Source of the DNA: Xanthomonas sp. DAR 80977
GTDB lineage: Bacteria; Pseudomonadota; Gammaproteobacteria; Xanthomonadales; Xanthomonadaceae
DNA length: 64,000 nucleotides
Direction of reading: 5' to 3'
NCBI RefSeq assembly: GCF_041240605.1
Contig: NZ_CP162487.1
Location: forward strand, 310,001 to 374,000
Shown here: one piece after another, positions 34,139-44,919 of the stretch
How the letters are laid out: each line of letters opens with the position of its first letter
Position numbering within the stretch: position 1 is the first letter of the stretch
Made by a program: the position numbers and the translations under genes
The notes under the pieces: generated by a model
The model's input: the letters and a program-made list of their open reading frames with translations, nothing else
Database searches by the model: none
What the model was told of the DNA's origin: nothing

Positions 34139-34243
34139 GGCGGCGGTTCCTTTGAGCGTGGCAGCAGCATCGGTGCTGGGCCGTGCGCTGTCTCCTGCGG
34201 GAAGTCAGGGTGCGGGAAGTCATGCCCGCACCGCGGCGCGGAT

Positions 34244-34750
34244 CTAGCCCGGGGGTTCGGGCATCTTCCAGTGCTGGAGAAGCGGGCCTTGCGGACCGGC
34301 GACGGGGTCGCTGGGCGGGAACGGCAGCTGTGCGATGCGCCGCACCATGTCGGTGCTGGGCGCCTGCCGGCAGATGTCCCAGTCCTGCCCGGCGGGATAG
34401 GCGCCGACCACCAGGAAGTCGCTGCTGGAGGCGATGCAGCAATGGCCGCTGCCGGCCGGCAGCAGCAAGGCGTCGCCGGCGGCCAGCGTGACGTCGGCGC
34501 CGCCCGGTCCGCCGATGACCAGCCGCGCGCTGCCGCGGGCGACGCCCAGGACCTCATGCGCGGTGGAATGGTAGTGGTGGTAGTCGTACACGCCGTCGCG
34601 CCATTGCGGCGGCCAGCCGTGCGCGGCGAAGCGGCGTTCGAAGCCGGCGGCATCGCCATCGCGGTCGGCCTGGCGGTACAGCAGGACCGGCAGGAACGGG
34701 TGGTTGGGCACCCAGTCGTGCGGCGGCAGCAGCCAGTGTTCCAGGCGCAT
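34244..34750 (-). CDS. YjlB-like cupin-domain protein
   Basis: This 168-residue single-domain cupin carries [19 protein letters not shown] (cupin motif 1 with metal-binding His and Glu) and [13 protein letters not shown] (motif 2). The overall pattern, including [14 protein letters not shown] and [12 protein letters not shown], matches the YjlB family of unknown function. The ATG at 34750 starts the conserved part. Its upstream region is the tandem duplicated segment, so copy number there may affect its promoter. I cannot name a substrate. Confidence 0.82.
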   Translation of the reverse strand: MRLEHWLLPPHDWVPNHPFLPVLLYRQADRDGDAAGFERRFAAHGWPPQWRDGVYDYHHYHSTAHEVLGVARGSARLVIGGPGGADVTLAAGDALLLPAGSGHCCIASSSDFLVVGAYPAGQDWDICRQAPSTDMVRRIAQLPFPPSDPVAGPQGPLLQHWKMPEPPG

Positions 34751-34797
34751 CGGCGAATCCTCGGTGTGGCGTGGAGTGGCGGGCAGCGGGCCGCCGC

Positions 34798-35229
34798 CGC
34801 TGCGGATCATGCTAGCCAGGCCGCGTGGTCGTGGCGTCATTGCGCGATGCGCGCGACGGTGCGATGCGTTGTGTAGCGGAGTCGGGAACGCCCGAGCCGT
34901 CCGATGGCCCGCCAAGCGGAACGCGCCATCCCATTGCCGGAGCGGATACGGCTCACAATCTCCTCACTATTTGCGCGCAGAATGTGGCAATCAGATTGCG
35001 CGACGTGGAGCGCCGGCGAACGCTGCGGATCATGCTAGCCAGGCCGCGTGGTCGCGGCGTCATTGCGCGATGCGTTCGGCAGCGTAGTTGGGAACGCCCG
35101 AGCCGTCCGACCGATGGCCCGCCAAGCGGAACGCGCCATCCCATTGCCGGAGCGGATACGGCTCACAATCTCCTCACTATTTGCGCGCAGAATGTGGCAA
35201 TCAGATTGCGCGACGTGGAGCGCCGGCGA
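34798..35229. repeat. Tandem duplication of about 0.2 kb in a divergent promoter region
   Basis: Two direct copies lie head to tail: 34798-35020 and 35021-35229. They share CGCTGCGGATCATGCTAGCC at the start and GACGTGGAGCGCCGGCGAA at the end. The last 150 bases are nearly identical, while the first copy carries an extra stretch of about 14-18 bases near 34850-34880. The segment separates the leftward cupin gene from the rightward gene at 35230, whose start codon begins exactly where the second copy ends. Both copies include the GGAG-like ribosome site and AT-rich promoter-like sequence. Confidence 0.85.
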
Positions 35230-35649
35230 ATGAATGATTTACGCATCGACCGTGTCGACGCTGCCCTGTCCGCGCTGGGCCAGGCCGATCCGCAACGCAA
35301 GGCGGCGTTGTGGCAGTGGGCGTATCTGGAGATGCTGCACGAGACCCTGAGCGCGATGCATCAGCTGTCGCACCGGGTCGGCGTGGCCGAACTGGTCGCC
35401 GATGCCTGGCTGGCGCCGGTGGATGTGATCGCACTGGAGCAATCGTTCCTGGACCGTGCCACGCTGGCCGACCCGCGCGTGCAGGCCTTCGCCCTGGCGC
35501 TGGCCGAAGCCTCCTCGCGCCAGTCGCGCGCCGACCTGTGGCGCAGCGGTTATGCCAGCGCGGTGCAGGCCACGCTGCAGGGCATGCAGGCGCTGGCCGG
35601 CAAGCACCGCATCGACGCACAGGTCGCTGCGCGCTGGTTGCCGGCATGA
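35230..35649 (+). CDS. Hypothetical helical protein
   Basis: This is a 139-residue acidic, mostly helical protein (MNDLRIDRVDAALSALGQAD at the start) with no signal peptide, membrane segment or motif I recognise. The coding statistics look real and GTGGAG precedes the ATG by about 10 bases. The start codon touches the tandem duplication, so its promoter lies inside the repeated unit and may exist in two copies. No neighbour shares its direction closely. I would leave the function open. Confidence 0.6.
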   Translation: MNDLRIDRVDAALSALGQADPQRKAALWQWAYLEMLHETLSAMHQLSHRVGVAELVADAWLAPVDVIALEQSFLDRATLADPRVQAFALALAEASSRQSRADLWRSGYASAVQATLQGMQALAGKHRIDAQVAARWLPA

Positions 35650-36075
35650 GCCGACGTGCGAAAGACTGCCATCGAACAACGAGCATGTTGAGGCTCGTCG
35701 GAGTTGCGCGCTGACACTTGGCACCGCTTGCTGTGTGCAGCGCGCAAGATGGCGTCGTTCCTGCGTACGTGGCCGTGGTTGAAAGATTCTCTGCGTAAAC
35801 CGTGTCTCGAAATTTCGATGCGGGCAGTTCATTGAAAGCGTGTGCCTAACTGCATCTCGCTGTCGCTGCACTTCAGCGCCTTGTGGCGTGGACACAGGCG
35901 GGTGGCCTACGATCCGCAGATCGCCAATACGCCCGGCGACAACGGAGCGCCACATTCCGGCGCCGCCGCAATGCGGCGCCAGCATGGCGTCCCACGCACT
36001 GCCGAGCAGCGCTGCTGACGCGCCCGCCACGCCGCGTTCACTCATCCGCAACGCCATGGCGGACAGCCTGGACGC
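35650..36075. other. Intergenic stretch without a clear gene
   Basis: These 426 bases have no open frame with coding character. The first part (to about 35850) is less GC-rich than the flanks and could hold a promoter for the DUF3182 group. I see no hairpin or repeat. Confidence 0.4.
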
Positions 36076-36273
36076 ATGGCTGCCCCCTCCCGCCATTCCG
36101 CGCCGCCGTCCGGTTCGCCGCCACGCCCGCCTCTTGCCGCACCGGTCGGCACGTCCGAGGCGCGCGCATGGTGGCGGCAAGTGCGTGCCTGCATGCCGCG
36201 CGGGCTGCTTGCCGCGCTGGCATTGCTCGGCCTTGGCCTGGGCTTGCTCACGTACTGGTATGTCCATGCTTGA
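36076..36273 (+). CDS. Possible small membrane protein overlapping the DUF3182 gene
   Basis: A 65-residue frame has a Pro/Ser-rich start and one clear C-terminal membrane helix (RGLLAALALLGLGLGLLTYW) ending in YVHA. Its TGA lies inside the first codons of the DUF3182 gene, a 14-base overlap that suggests coupled translation. There is no strong ribosome site, and no family is known to me, so it may be a chance frame. Confidence 0.35.
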   Translation: MAAPSRHSAPPSGSPPRPPLAAPVGTSEARAWWRQVRACMPRGLLAALALLGLGLGLLTYWYVHA

Positions 36274-37396
36274 CGTCCTGTCCTCCTCGAGCGGAGTACC
36301 GCGCATGGCGCCATCTGCCGCATACGACCACGTCCGCCGTTGCAGCGTACGCACGCATCCGCCCGGCGGACACGAGGCCGCGACGCATGCCTGGGTCGCC
36401 GCCGAAGTGGCGCGGCTGATGCGCCTGCCGTTGCAGGAGGCGGTCGCGACGGGGAGCGGTTTCTACGTCCCCGACGACACCCTCACTGCCGCACAGGCGC
36501 AGCAATTGGGCGTGCGTGGCGCCGCCGACCTGCTCGGTGGCGTGGTCCCGCATGCGTTCGTCGCCACCAAGGCGATCAGCCATCCGCTGGTCGCCCCCGG
36601 CGCATCGGCGCCGCAGGGCTGGCAGCACGCGCTCGGTGCGGCCTTGGCCGAGGCGACGGTGCCCGGCTACACCGCGTTCGCGGCGGCCGATGCGCGCATG
36701 GCGTACGCGCGCCTGTGCGGCGGCGGCCAGGTGCGCTTGAAGCTGCCCAGCGGCATCGGCGGGCAGGGCCAGCTGCTGCTGCACGATGTGCAGGCGCTCG
36801 ATGCGGCCTTGGCCGCCGTAGCGGCGGCGGACCTGGCGCAGCAGGGCGTGGTGCTGGAGCGGCAACTGGACCGCTCCACCACCTTCAGCGTCGGCGAAGT
36901 GGAATGCGCGGGCATGACCATCGCCTACTACGGCACGCAATCGACCACCGACGACGGTACTGGCCGCGAAGCCTACGGCGGCTCGCAGCTGTTCGTGGTT
37001 CGCGGCACGCTGGAGACGCTGCTCGAGCACGAATTGCCGCCGCCGCAGCGCGAGGCGGTGCTGAAGGCGCGCCACTACGACCGTTGCGTCGCACAGGCCT
37101 ATCCCGGCTTCTACGCATCGCGCCGCAACTACGACGTGATCGACGGCATCGCCCAGGACGGCACGCGCAGGTGCGGGGTGCTCGAGCAGTCCTGGCGCAT
37201 CGGCGGCGCCACGCCGGCGGAACTGGCCGCGGTGGACGCCTTCCAGCGCGAGCCGGCGCTGCATGCGGTGGTCGCGGCCACCGTCGAACGCTACGGTGTG
37301 CCGGCGCTGCCGGCCGATGCCGAGGTCTACTACATGGGCGAGGATCCACGCGTGGGCCGCCTGATCAAGTACCGCTACGTGAGCGCCACCGACTGA
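36260..37396 (+). CDS. DUF3182-family protein
   Basis: This 378-residue cytosolic protein matches DUF3182 by its overall pattern ([11 protein letters not shown], then [40 protein letters not shown] and a C-terminal [15 protein letters not shown]). The Gly-rich IGGQGQ stretch and later acidic positions recall an ATP-grasp-like arrangement, but I cannot confirm the catalytic residues. The start may be 36260 or 36266; both are in frame. The alpha/beta hydrolase gene follows after two bases, so the two proteins very likely work together in an unknown reaction. Confidence 0.75.
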   Translation: MSMLDVLSSSSGVPRMAPSAAYDHVRRCSVRTHPPGGHEAATHAWVAAEVARLMRLPLQEAVATGSGFYVPDDTLTAAQAQQLGVRGAADLLGGVVPHAFVATKAISHPLVAPGASAPQGWQHALGAALAEATVPGYTAFAAADARMAYARLCGGGQVRLKLPSGIGGQGQLLLHDVQALDAALAAVAAADLAQQGVVLERQLDRSTTFSVGEVECAGMTIAYYGTQSTTDDGTGREAYGGSQLFVVRGTLETLLEHELPPPQREAVLKARHYDRCVAQAYPGFYASRRNYDVIDGIAQDGTRRCGVLEQSWRIGGATPAELAAVDAFQREPALHAVVAATVERYGVPALPADAEVYYMGEDPRVGRLIKYRYVSATD

Positions 37397-37398
37397 CG

Positions 37399-38286
37399 AT
37401 GGAAACCAAACTCTCCAGCATCGAGATCGCGGTGGACCGCGACGCCTTGAGCGGCACTCTGCTGACCCCGACCAACGGCATGCCCGGCGTGCTGTTCGTG
37501 CATGGCTGGGGCGGCAACCAGCATCACAACCTGGTGCGTGCGCGCGAAGCGGTCGGCCTGGGCTGCGTGTGCCTGACCTTCGACCTGCGCGGTCACGAAG
37601 GCCTGGCCTCGATGCGCGAGACGGTGACGCGCGCGCAGAACCTGGACGACATCAAGGCCGCCTACGACAGGCTGGTGGAGTCGCCGCAAGTGGATCCGGA
37701 ATCGATCGCGGTGGTGGGCCTGAGCTATGGCGGCTACCTCGCCTCGCTGCTGACCCTGGAGCGGCCGGTGGAATGGCTGGCGCTGCGTTCGCCGGCGCTG
37801 TACAAGGACGCGCACTGGGATGGCCCGAAGGTGGCGCTGAACCAGGATCCCGACCTGATGCGGTACCGGCACAGCGCGGTGGCGCCGGCCGACAACGTCG
37901 CCCTGGCCGCGTGCCAGCGCTTCCGCGGCGATGTGCTGCTGGTGGAGGCCGAACAGGACGTGATCGTGCCGGGCCAGGTGCTCAAGAACTACGCGGCAGC
38001 GTTCTCCAACACGCGTTCGCTGACCTCGCGGGTGATCAAGGGCGCCGACCATGCGCTGACCCGCAAGGAACACCAGCTCGAATACACCCGCTACCTGATC
38101 GACTGGCTCACCGAGATGGTGGTCGGGCGCCGCGTGGCGCTGGCCAAGAACGTGGTCGAGCGGCGCAAGCAGAGTCTCAAGCACACGCAGGGCGATGCGG
38201 CGACGTCGCCCGGCCAGGGCTCGAAGGAGTTCCAGGGCCAGATCGAGGCCAAGGAACGCACGTCCGAGGCCACGCCGTCGCGGTGA
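37399..38286 (+). CDS. Alpha/beta-hydrolase fold protein
   Basis: This 295-residue hydrolase has an oxyanion HGWGGN motif (35-40), the nucleophile elbow G-L-S109-Y-G-G, an acid at D187 and a catalytic H218 (GADHALT). The triad is complete, so esterase, peptidase or lipase activity is plausible. The charged C-terminal tail of about 50 residues ([11 protein letters not shown] onward) is unusual for a minimal hydrolase and looks disordered. It starts two bases after the DUF3182 stop. No signal peptide is present. Confidence 0.82.
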   Translation: METKLSSIEIAVDRDALSGTLLTPTNGMPGVLFVHGWGGNQHHNLVRAREAVGLGCVCLTFDLRGHEGLASMRETVTRAQNLDDIKAAYDRLVESPQVDPESIAVVGLSYGGYLASLLTLERPVEWLALRSPALYKDAHWDGPKVALNQDPDLMRYRHSAVAPADNVALAACQRFRGDVLLVEAEQDVIVPGQVLKNYAAAFSNTRSLTSRVIKGADHALTRKEHQLEYTRYLIDWLTEMVVGRRVALAKNVVERRKQSLKHTQGDAATSPGQGSKEFQGQIEAKERTSEATPSR

Positions 38287-38382
38287 ACCGTTGTTGCGGC
38301 GCGGCGGCGGATGCGCGCGAGCGCGTGACCTCGCGCTGCGCTCTGCAGCGCGAGGCATGGTCCAGGCCTGTCGCGCCCCGCG

Positions 38383-38700
38383 TCAGTGACTGCGGCTGGA
38401 TTGCTCCAGGTGGTGCCAGGCATGGCGCACCAGCCAGCGCGCTTCGTCCCATGGCACCGACAGCGACGGCGCCAGGTGGTGATAGGACTCCTGCAGCACG
38501 TGGTACAACTGCGCCTCGGTGGCGCGCGGATAGGCCAGATAGACGTCGTAGCCCATCTTCAGCAGCGACGCGTAGTCGGAGAAGCCATGCTGGCCGAGCC
38601 GACCATTGGCATGGGCATGCCGCCAATAGGCCATTTCGGCATCCAGATCGACGACGGGACGCGCGTGGGCAGGACGAGCGAGAGCGGAAGCGGTCTGCAT
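38383..38700 (-). CDS. Hypothetical protein
   Basis: This is a 105-residue protein without recognised domain or signal peptide. It is rich in Tyr, Trp and His (FSDYASLLKMGYDVYLAYPR and RWLVRHAWHHLEQ). A strong AGGAG lies eight bases before the ATG at 38700, which decides the start over the upstream in-frame ATG at 38724. It converges with the hydrolase gene across 96 bases. It seems to be a real small gene of unknown role. Confidence 0.6.
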   Translation of the reverse strand: MQTASALARPAHARPVVDLDAEMAYWRHAHANGRLGQHGFSDYASLLKMGYDVYLAYPRATEAQLYHVLQESYHHLAPSLSVPWDEARWLVRHAWHHLEQSSRSH

Positions 38701-39094
38701 GGGTAGGACTCCTCTCGAGGCCACCCCCCTGTCGCTCCGATCCTAGCGGATATTTCCCGCCATGTGCGCCCACGGCACGACATCGCACGCGAATCGCTGA
38801 ACCGATCAGCGAGATGAGCGGGCAAGCGTCTTGAAAGCGTTTGCAACGCAGCGCCGCGTACCGGCGCTGCGCTGTGGTGCCGGATGCCACCGTCGTCCAG
38901 GTCGGGGCACCGCGCCGCGGGTTCGCTGGTGCGCGCCCAACGCCTCGGCATGCGCTTGCACGCCGGCTGTCGCAATGGCGGCACGATGCCGATCCGGCAG
39001 TGCAGCGCTGCGATGATCTGCAGCGCTGCACTGCGGCGCTTGCCTCGCCTGCCTCGACACCGTTGCGCGGATGCGGCCGGCGTTGCGGTTCGGC
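38701..39094. other. Intergenic region with two TGCAGCGCTGC palindromes
   Basis: No gene is supported in these 394 bases. Near 39000-39030 the palindromic word GCAGCGCTGC occurs twice within 30 bases (TGCAGCGCTGC-GATGATC-TGCAGCGCTGCA), next to the end of dkgB. This could be an operator or a hairpin. Confidence 0.4.
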
Positions 39095-39898
39095 TCAGTC
39101 CCAATCCGGCGCGATGCCGGCCGGATTGGCCAGCCGCTCGCCGCGGTCCAGCGTGGCGATCTGCGCCATGTCCTCCTCGTCCAGGCGCAGCGACTGCGCG
39201 AGCAGATTGCTGGCCAGGTTCTCGCGCTTGGTCGAGGACGGGATCACCGCATAGCCCTGCTGCAGCGCCCAGGCCAATGCCACCTGCGCCGGCGTGGCGG
39301 CGTGGCGCGCGGCGATCGCGGCGATCACCGGATCCTGCAGCACCTTGCCGTAGGCCAGGGTCATGTACGAGGTGACATGGATGCCCTGTTCGCGCAGGAA
39401 ACCGATCAGCGTGCGGTTCTGCAGGTAGGGATGCACTTCGATCTGCTGGGTGGCGATGGCCTCGGCGCCGAGGATCGCGATCGCCTGCCTGGTCAGCGCG
39501 ATGGTGAAGTTGGACAGGCCGATCTGCCGGGTCAGCCCCTGTTCGCGGGCGGCCGCCAGCGCCTGCAGGTACTCGGCCATCGGCACCGCATCGCGCGGCG
39601 ACGGCCAATGCACCAGGGTCAGGTCCACATGGTCGCTGCGCAGCTTGTCCAGGCTCTGGCGCAGGCTCGGCAGCAACGTGTCGGCGGCCAGGTTGTCGGT
39701 CCACACCTTGGTGGTGACGAACAGGTCCGCGCGCGGCACGCCGGAATCGGCGATGGCCTGGCCGACCTCGGCCTCGTTGCCGTAGATCTGCGCGGTGTCG
39801 ATGGCGCGGTAGCCCAGTTCGAGCGCGTTGCGGACCGAGTCGACGACGACCTGGTCCTTGAGCCGGAACGTGCCCAGGCCGAAGGCGGGAATGCTCAT
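39095..39898 (-). CDS. dkgB: Aldo/keto reductase, 2,5-diketo-gluconate reductase B type
   Basis: This is a 267-residue NADPH-dependent aldo/keto reductase, the same length as E. coli DkgB. The catalytic tetrad is visible as D34, Y39, K64 and H97 (LVHWP), and the cofactor block [10 protein letters not shown] is near the C-terminus. It reduces 2,5-diketo-D-gluconate and small aldehydes such as methylglyoxal in related enzymes. A LysR gene lies nearby, as in E. coli, where dkgB (yafB) sits next to the LysR gene yafC. A gutted transporter gene separates them here. Confidence 0.85.
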   Translation of the reverse strand: MSIPAFGLGTFRLKDQVVVDSVRNALELGYRAIDTAQIYGNEAEVGQAIADSGVPRADLFVTTKVWTDNLAADTLLPSLRQSLDKLRSDHVDLTLVHWPSPRDAVPMAEYLQALAAAREQGLTRQIGLSNFTIALTRQAIAILGAEAIATQQIEVHPYLQNRTLIGFLREQGIHVTSYMTLAYGKVLQDPVIAAIAARHAATPAQVALAWALQQGYAVIPSSTKRENLASNLLAQSLRLDEEDMAQIATLDRGERLANPAGIAPDWD

Positions 39899-39937
39899 GC
39901 GGTGACTCCTTGCGAAAAAAGGGAAGACGTGCGGATT

Positions 39938-40165
39938 TCAGTATGCGAGCGGTGCGGTTGCGGCAGCGTCGGCGCAGCGCGTATCGCGCCGGTCCAGCCA
40001 GCCGCCCAGCGCGTACAGGCTGACCAGCAGGCCGGCCGAGGGCAGGCTCACGCCGAGGCCGGCGGCGATGGCCGGCACCAGGCCGGCGATGACGAACTCG
40101 GTAGTGCCGATGGCGAAGGCGCCGAGGGTCAGCGCCAGCAGGGCGGGGGGCAGGGAGCGAGGCAT
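39938..40165 (-). pseudogene. MFS transporter with a large internal deletion
   Basis: The first 50 or so residues (from MPRSLPPALLALTLGAFAIG, then TTEFVIAGLVP and SAGLLVSLYALG) are the start of a DHA1-type drug efflux transporter: the first helix and the beginning of the second. The frame then passes directly into GWLDRRDTRCADAA and stops after 75 residues, with only one and a half helices of the expected twelve. It most likely lost its middle in one deletion. It lies between dkgB and a divergent LysR gene that would have regulated it. Confidence 0.7.
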
Positions 40166-40293
40166 GACGCCATCCGGAAGCGGGGCAGGGGCGCAGTCTG
40201 GTCGCGCGACGCCTGCGGAAACACCCGTCCGGCGGCCAATCACTTTTGCGTTCTGGTCAATAATCGGCTTCCGATTCCCACATCCGGTCCGCC

Positions 40294-41196
40294 ATGAAGA
40301 CGACCCTCGACGAACTGCAGGCCTTCATCGCCGTGGTCGATACGCACTCGATCACCGCCGCCGCCGACGCGCTGGGGCAGACCGTGTCCGGGGTCAGCCG
40401 CGCGCTGGCGCGGCTGGAAGAGAAGCTGCAGACCACGCTGCTGCGGCGGACCACCCGGCGCCTGGCGCTGACCGAGGAAGGCCGGGCGTTCCTGCTGCGC
40501 GCACGCGAGATCGTGGCCGCGGTCGAGCAGGCCGAAGAGCAGATGGTGGCGCGCCGGCAACATCCCGCCGGGCGCTTGCGCGTGGACGCGGCCGCGCCGT
40601 TCATGCTGCATGCGATCGTGCCGCACGTGGCCGGCTACCGCGCGCGCTACCCGCAGGTGGAGATGGAGCTGACCAGCAACGACGGCATCATCGACCTGCT
40701 CGAACGCCGCACCGACCTGGCGATCCGCATCGGCGCGCTGCGCGATTCCAGCCTGCATGCGCGCGCGCTCGGCAGCAGCCGCCTGCGCGTGCTGGCCAGC
40801 CCTGACTACCTGGCCAGGCGCGGCGTGCCGCGCCGCGTGGACGACCTGGCGCGGCACGACCTGCTCGGTTTCACCCAGCCCGAGTCGCTCAACGACTGGC
40901 CGCTGCGCGGCCGCGACGGCGACGCGCTGCACATCCGCCCGGCGCTGGCCTGCTCCAGCGGCGAAACCCTGCGCCAGCTGGCGCTGGCCGGCGACGGCAT
41001 CGCCTGCCTGTCCGACTTCATGACCGTGGCCGACCGCCGCGACGGCCGCCTGGTCCAGGTCTTGCCGAAGCACACGCTGGACGTGCGCCAGCCGATCCAT
41101 GGCGTGTACTACCGCAACACCGCGGTCTCGGCGCGCATCGCCTCGTTCCTCGATCACCTGGCGGAGGCCTTGGGGCCGGCGCCGTTCGCGGCGTAA
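40294..41196 (+). CDS. LysR-family transcriptional regulator (YafC-like)
   Basis: This 300-residue regulator has an N-terminal helix-turn-helix (SITAAADALGQTVSGVSRAL, about residues 19-38) and the effector domain typical of the CrgA/YafC branch (DLAIRIGALRDSSLHARALG). It is divergent from the deleted MFS gene with a 128-base shared promoter region. Its usual target is therefore lost, and dkgB is the remaining candidate. The ATG at 40294 starts the conserved part. Confidence 0.85.
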   Translation: MKTTLDELQAFIAVVDTHSITAAADALGQTVSGVSRALARLEEKLQTTLLRRTTRRLALTEEGRAFLLRAREIVAAVEQAEEQMVARRQHPAGRLRVDAAAPFMLHAIVPHVAGYRARYPQVEMELTSNDGIIDLLERRTDLAIRIGALRDSSLHARALGSSRLRVLASPDYLARRGVPRRVDDLARHDLLGFTQPESLNDWPLRGRDGDALHIRPALACSSGETLRQLALAGDGIACLSDFMTVADRRDGRLVQVLPKHTLDVRQPIHGVYYRNTAVSARIASFLDHLAEALGPAPFAA

Positions 41197-41343
41197 CGGT
41201 GCGGGCGCGGCCCGGACAGATGCGTGCAGGCGCAGCGCTCGCCGCGTGCGGCCGACCGCGCTGGGTCCGGGTCGCCAGCGGCGCGGCATGCGGCAGCGGC
41301 CGTCCGCTGCTGACGAGGCCATTGACCGGTGCCGCCAAAAGTA

Positions 41344-41358
41344 GTTGTATGAAGCAAC
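41344..41358. promoter_or_regulatory. Possible MarR-type operator
   Basis: GTTG-TATGAAG-CAAC is a small inverted repeat in an AT-rich spot 19 bases before the MarR-GNAT start. MarR proteins often bind such sites and repress their own gene. Confidence 0.4.
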
Positions 41359-41377
41359 GAAATTGCCGGAGCCGGCC

Positions 41378-42343
41378 ATGCCAGCGGTGGATCCCGTCGT
41401 CGTCGAGCAGATCCGCGCCGCCTCGCGGCAACTGGTGCGCGAACTCGGCTTCCTGCAGGACACGCTCGCCGCGACCGACTATCCGCCATCGGCGGTGCAT
41501 GCGCTGCTGGAGATCGACGCGCGCGACGCGGTCGGCGCATCGCAACTGGCCGACTGCCTGCAACTGGAAAAATCCAGCGTCAGCCGCATGCTGCGCAAGC
41601 TGATCGCGGCGGGCGAACTGCGCGAGCGCGCCAGCGCCGAGGACGGCCGCGCCAAGCAGTTGCGGCTCTCCGCCCGCGGCCGGCGCACGGTGCAGGGCAT
41701 CCATGCCTTCGCGCGCGCGCAGGTGGAGGCCGCATTGGCGCCGCTGCCGGCGCAGGCGCAGGCCGACATCGGCCGCGGGCTGGCCCGTTATGCGGCCGCG
41801 CTGCAGGCCCAGCGCGACGGCGCCGCGCCGCCAGCGCCGGAGCCGGAAGCGACGCGCATCGTCGGCGGCTACCGGCCCGGTGCGATCGGGCGCATCGCCG
41901 AAATGCACGCCACCTTCTACGCGCGGCATGCCGGTTTCGGGCAGTTCTTCGAAGCCAGGGTCGCGGCGGGCGTCGCCGAATTCACCGCGCGCCTGGAGCG
42001 GCCCGGGAACGGCCTGTGGCTGGCGTTGCAGGCGCAGCGCATCGTCGGCGCGATCGCCATCGACGGCGAGGACCTGGGCAACGGCGAGGCGCATCTGCGC
42101 TGGTTCGTGGTGGACGACGGCCTGCGCGGCAGCGGCATCGGCCGGCAGTTGCTGCAGCAGGCGCTGCACTTCTGCGACGCGCAGGGTTTCGGCGCCACGC
42201 GGCTGTGGACCTTCGCCGGGCTGGACGCGGCGCGGCGGCTGTACGAGGCGCATGGTTTCGCGCTGGCGCAGCAGTGCGCCGGCGACCAGTGGGGTGCGAC
42301 GGTGATCGAACAGGTGTTCGTGCGGCCGCGACCTGTTTGCTGA
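41378..42343 (+). CDS. MarR-family regulator fused to a GNAT acetyltransferase
   Basis: This 321-residue two-domain protein has a MarR winged helix (about 1-140, with SQLADCLQLEKSSVSRMLRK as recognition region) and a C-terminal GNAT domain (about 165-315) with the acetyl-CoA loop VVDDGLRGSGIGRQLL. Such fusions occur widely. The substrate is unknown, and the regulator part probably senses or controls expression of the acetyltransferase function. The start at 41378 has GGAG seven bases upstream, which is better than the TTG at 41345. It converges with rtcB across 177 bases. Confidence 0.85.
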   Translation: MPAVDPVVVEQIRAASRQLVRELGFLQDTLAATDYPPSAVHALLEIDARDAVGASQLADCLQLEKSSVSRMLRKLIAAGELRERASAEDGRAKQLRLSARGRRTVQGIHAFARAQVEAALAPLPAQAQADIGRGLARYAAALQAQRDGAAPPAPEPEATRIVGGYRPGAIGRIAEMHATFYARHAGFGQFFEARVAAGVAEFTARLERPGNGLWLALQAQRIVGAIAIDGEDLGNGEAHLRWFVVDDGLRGSGIGRQLLQQALHFCDAQGFGATRLWTFAGLDAARRLYEAHGFALAQQCAGDQWGATVIEQVFVRPRPVC

Positions 42344-42450
42344 GGGCGTGGCGCGACCATTCGCAGTGGAGGCGGGCGATATCCAGCCACAGCTCCCCGG
42401 CGCCGCGCCGAGCAGCGCAGACAGCGCCGGCCGAATGTCGCGACCGGAAC

Positions 42451-42479
42451 AAAAAAGGCCGTCCGCGAACGGACGGCCT
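42451..42479 (-). terminator. Rho-independent terminator of the slipin-rtcB operon
   Basis: On the leftward strand AGGCCGTCCG-TTCG-CGGACGGCCT is followed by six Ts, 42 bases past the rtcB stop. The stem is perfect and ten bases long. Confidence 0.93.
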
Positions 42480-42520
42480 GGTACCGGGACGAGGCCGGCA
42501 ACGGCCAAGGCCAAACGGCC

Positions 42521-43741
<1,221 letters not shown>

Positions 43742-43797
43742 CGTCTTCATTCCTTCGAGGCCGTGCGCGGCGGTTCCTTCCGTCGCGCACGGCGGTC

Positions 43798-44919
43798 CTA
43801 CTTCATCGTCACCAACTGCTTCAGCACGCCATCCAGGCCGCCGAACACGGTGAGCTTGTCGATCTTCTCGGTGACCTTCTCCAGCGCCTCCAGCTCCTTC
43901 AGCCGCATCAGCACCGGGTTGTCCTCGATCAGCTTGGCGGTGTTGAGCAGCGAACGCGTGGCGTTGGCCTCCTCGCGCCGGCGGATCACGTTGGCCTGCG
44001 CCGACTTCTCCGCCTGCACCACCGCGTTGAGGATCTCCTTCATCTCGCCGGGCAGGATCACGTCCTTGACCCCGACGCCCAGCACCTCGATGCCGAAACC
44101 GGCGACCTGCTCGCGCACGTAGCCGAAGATGTCCGCATCCAGCGAGGCCTTGTCGCCGAGCAACTCGTCCAGCGTCTTCGCCGAGACCGCACGGCGCAAG
44201 CCGTACTGCAGCTCGCGGTACAGCTGGTCGCCGTACTTGGCCACCCGCGTGCGCGCGGCGACCGGGTCGGCGACGCGCATGCTGGCGGCCAGGTTGACGC
44301 GCAGGCTGACCTTGTCGCGGGTCAACAGCTCCTGCCCGGACACCTCCACCGACTGGATCCGCAGTTCGATCACCTCCGCGACGATGTTCTTGCGGAAGTT
44401 CCAGAACGCGTAGTGGCCCGGCGCCAGGGTCTGCTGCAGGCGCCCGTCGACGAACACCAGTCCCGCCGACTCGGCCGGAACCTCCAGCGCCACCGCAACG
44501 CGCGACAGCACGCCGAGCTGGCGCAGCCGCTGGGCCACGTCCGCCGGCAGCTCCAGGCTCTCGCCCAACGGCAGGCGCGCTACCTCCACCGCGATCAGCC
44601 CGCGCCAGTACAACCGGCGCGTTCCGGGCGCCAGCACGTCTTCGAGCTTGCCCTGCTTGAACACCAGGCCGACCTCGTCGCTGCCCAGGTCGGCCAGCAC
44701 GAACACCTCGTGCAACTGCGCGCCCAGGCGCGCGATCAGCGCTTCGACATCGCTGCCGGCGTATTCCGGCACGGCGATATTGAAGGTCTTCACCTCGATG
44801 CGCTGCGCCGGGTCGAACAGACGGTAGACGCCGGGCGCAAGCACGCGCTCGAAACGCCGGTTGCGATACATCAGGCCGCGCTCGCTATCGCCGATCACGA
44901 CCCGCTTGGTCCAGAACAT
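43798..44919 (-). CDS. Slipin (SPFH/band-7) family protein
   Basis: This is a 373-residue SPFH-domain protein. The N-terminus has two short beta repeats (RGLMYRNRRFERVLAPGVYRLF and VGLVFKQGKLEDVLAPGTRR) before the band-7 core (about 180-320, with the YRELQYGLRRAVSAKTLDELL segment). The C-terminus is a coiled coil (AEKSAQANVIRRREEANATR). There is no long N-terminal membrane helix. It starts after AAGGAG with nine-base spacing. Slipin genes occur repeatedly next to rtcB in bacterial RNA-repair operons; the slipin role there is unknown. The order here is tRNA-like pair, slipin, rtcB. Confidence 0.88.
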   Translation of the reverse strand: MFWTKRVVIGDSERGLMYRNRRFERVLAPGVYRLFDPAQRIEVKTFNIAVPEYAGSDVEALIARLGAQLHEVFVLADLGSDEVGLVFKQGKLEDVLAPGTRRLYWRGLIAVEVARLPLGESLELPADVAQRLRQLGVLSRVAVALEVPAESAGLVFVDGRLQQTLAPGHYAFWNFRKNIVAEVIELRIQSVEVSGQELLTRDKVSLRVNLAASMRVADPVAARTRVAKYGDQLYRELQYGLRRAVSAKTLDELLGDKASLDADIFGYVREQVAGFGIEVLGVGVKDVILPGEMKEILNAVVQAEKSAQANVIRRREEANATRSLLNTAKLIEDNPVLMRLKELEALEKVTEKIDKLTVFGGLDGVLKQLVTMK

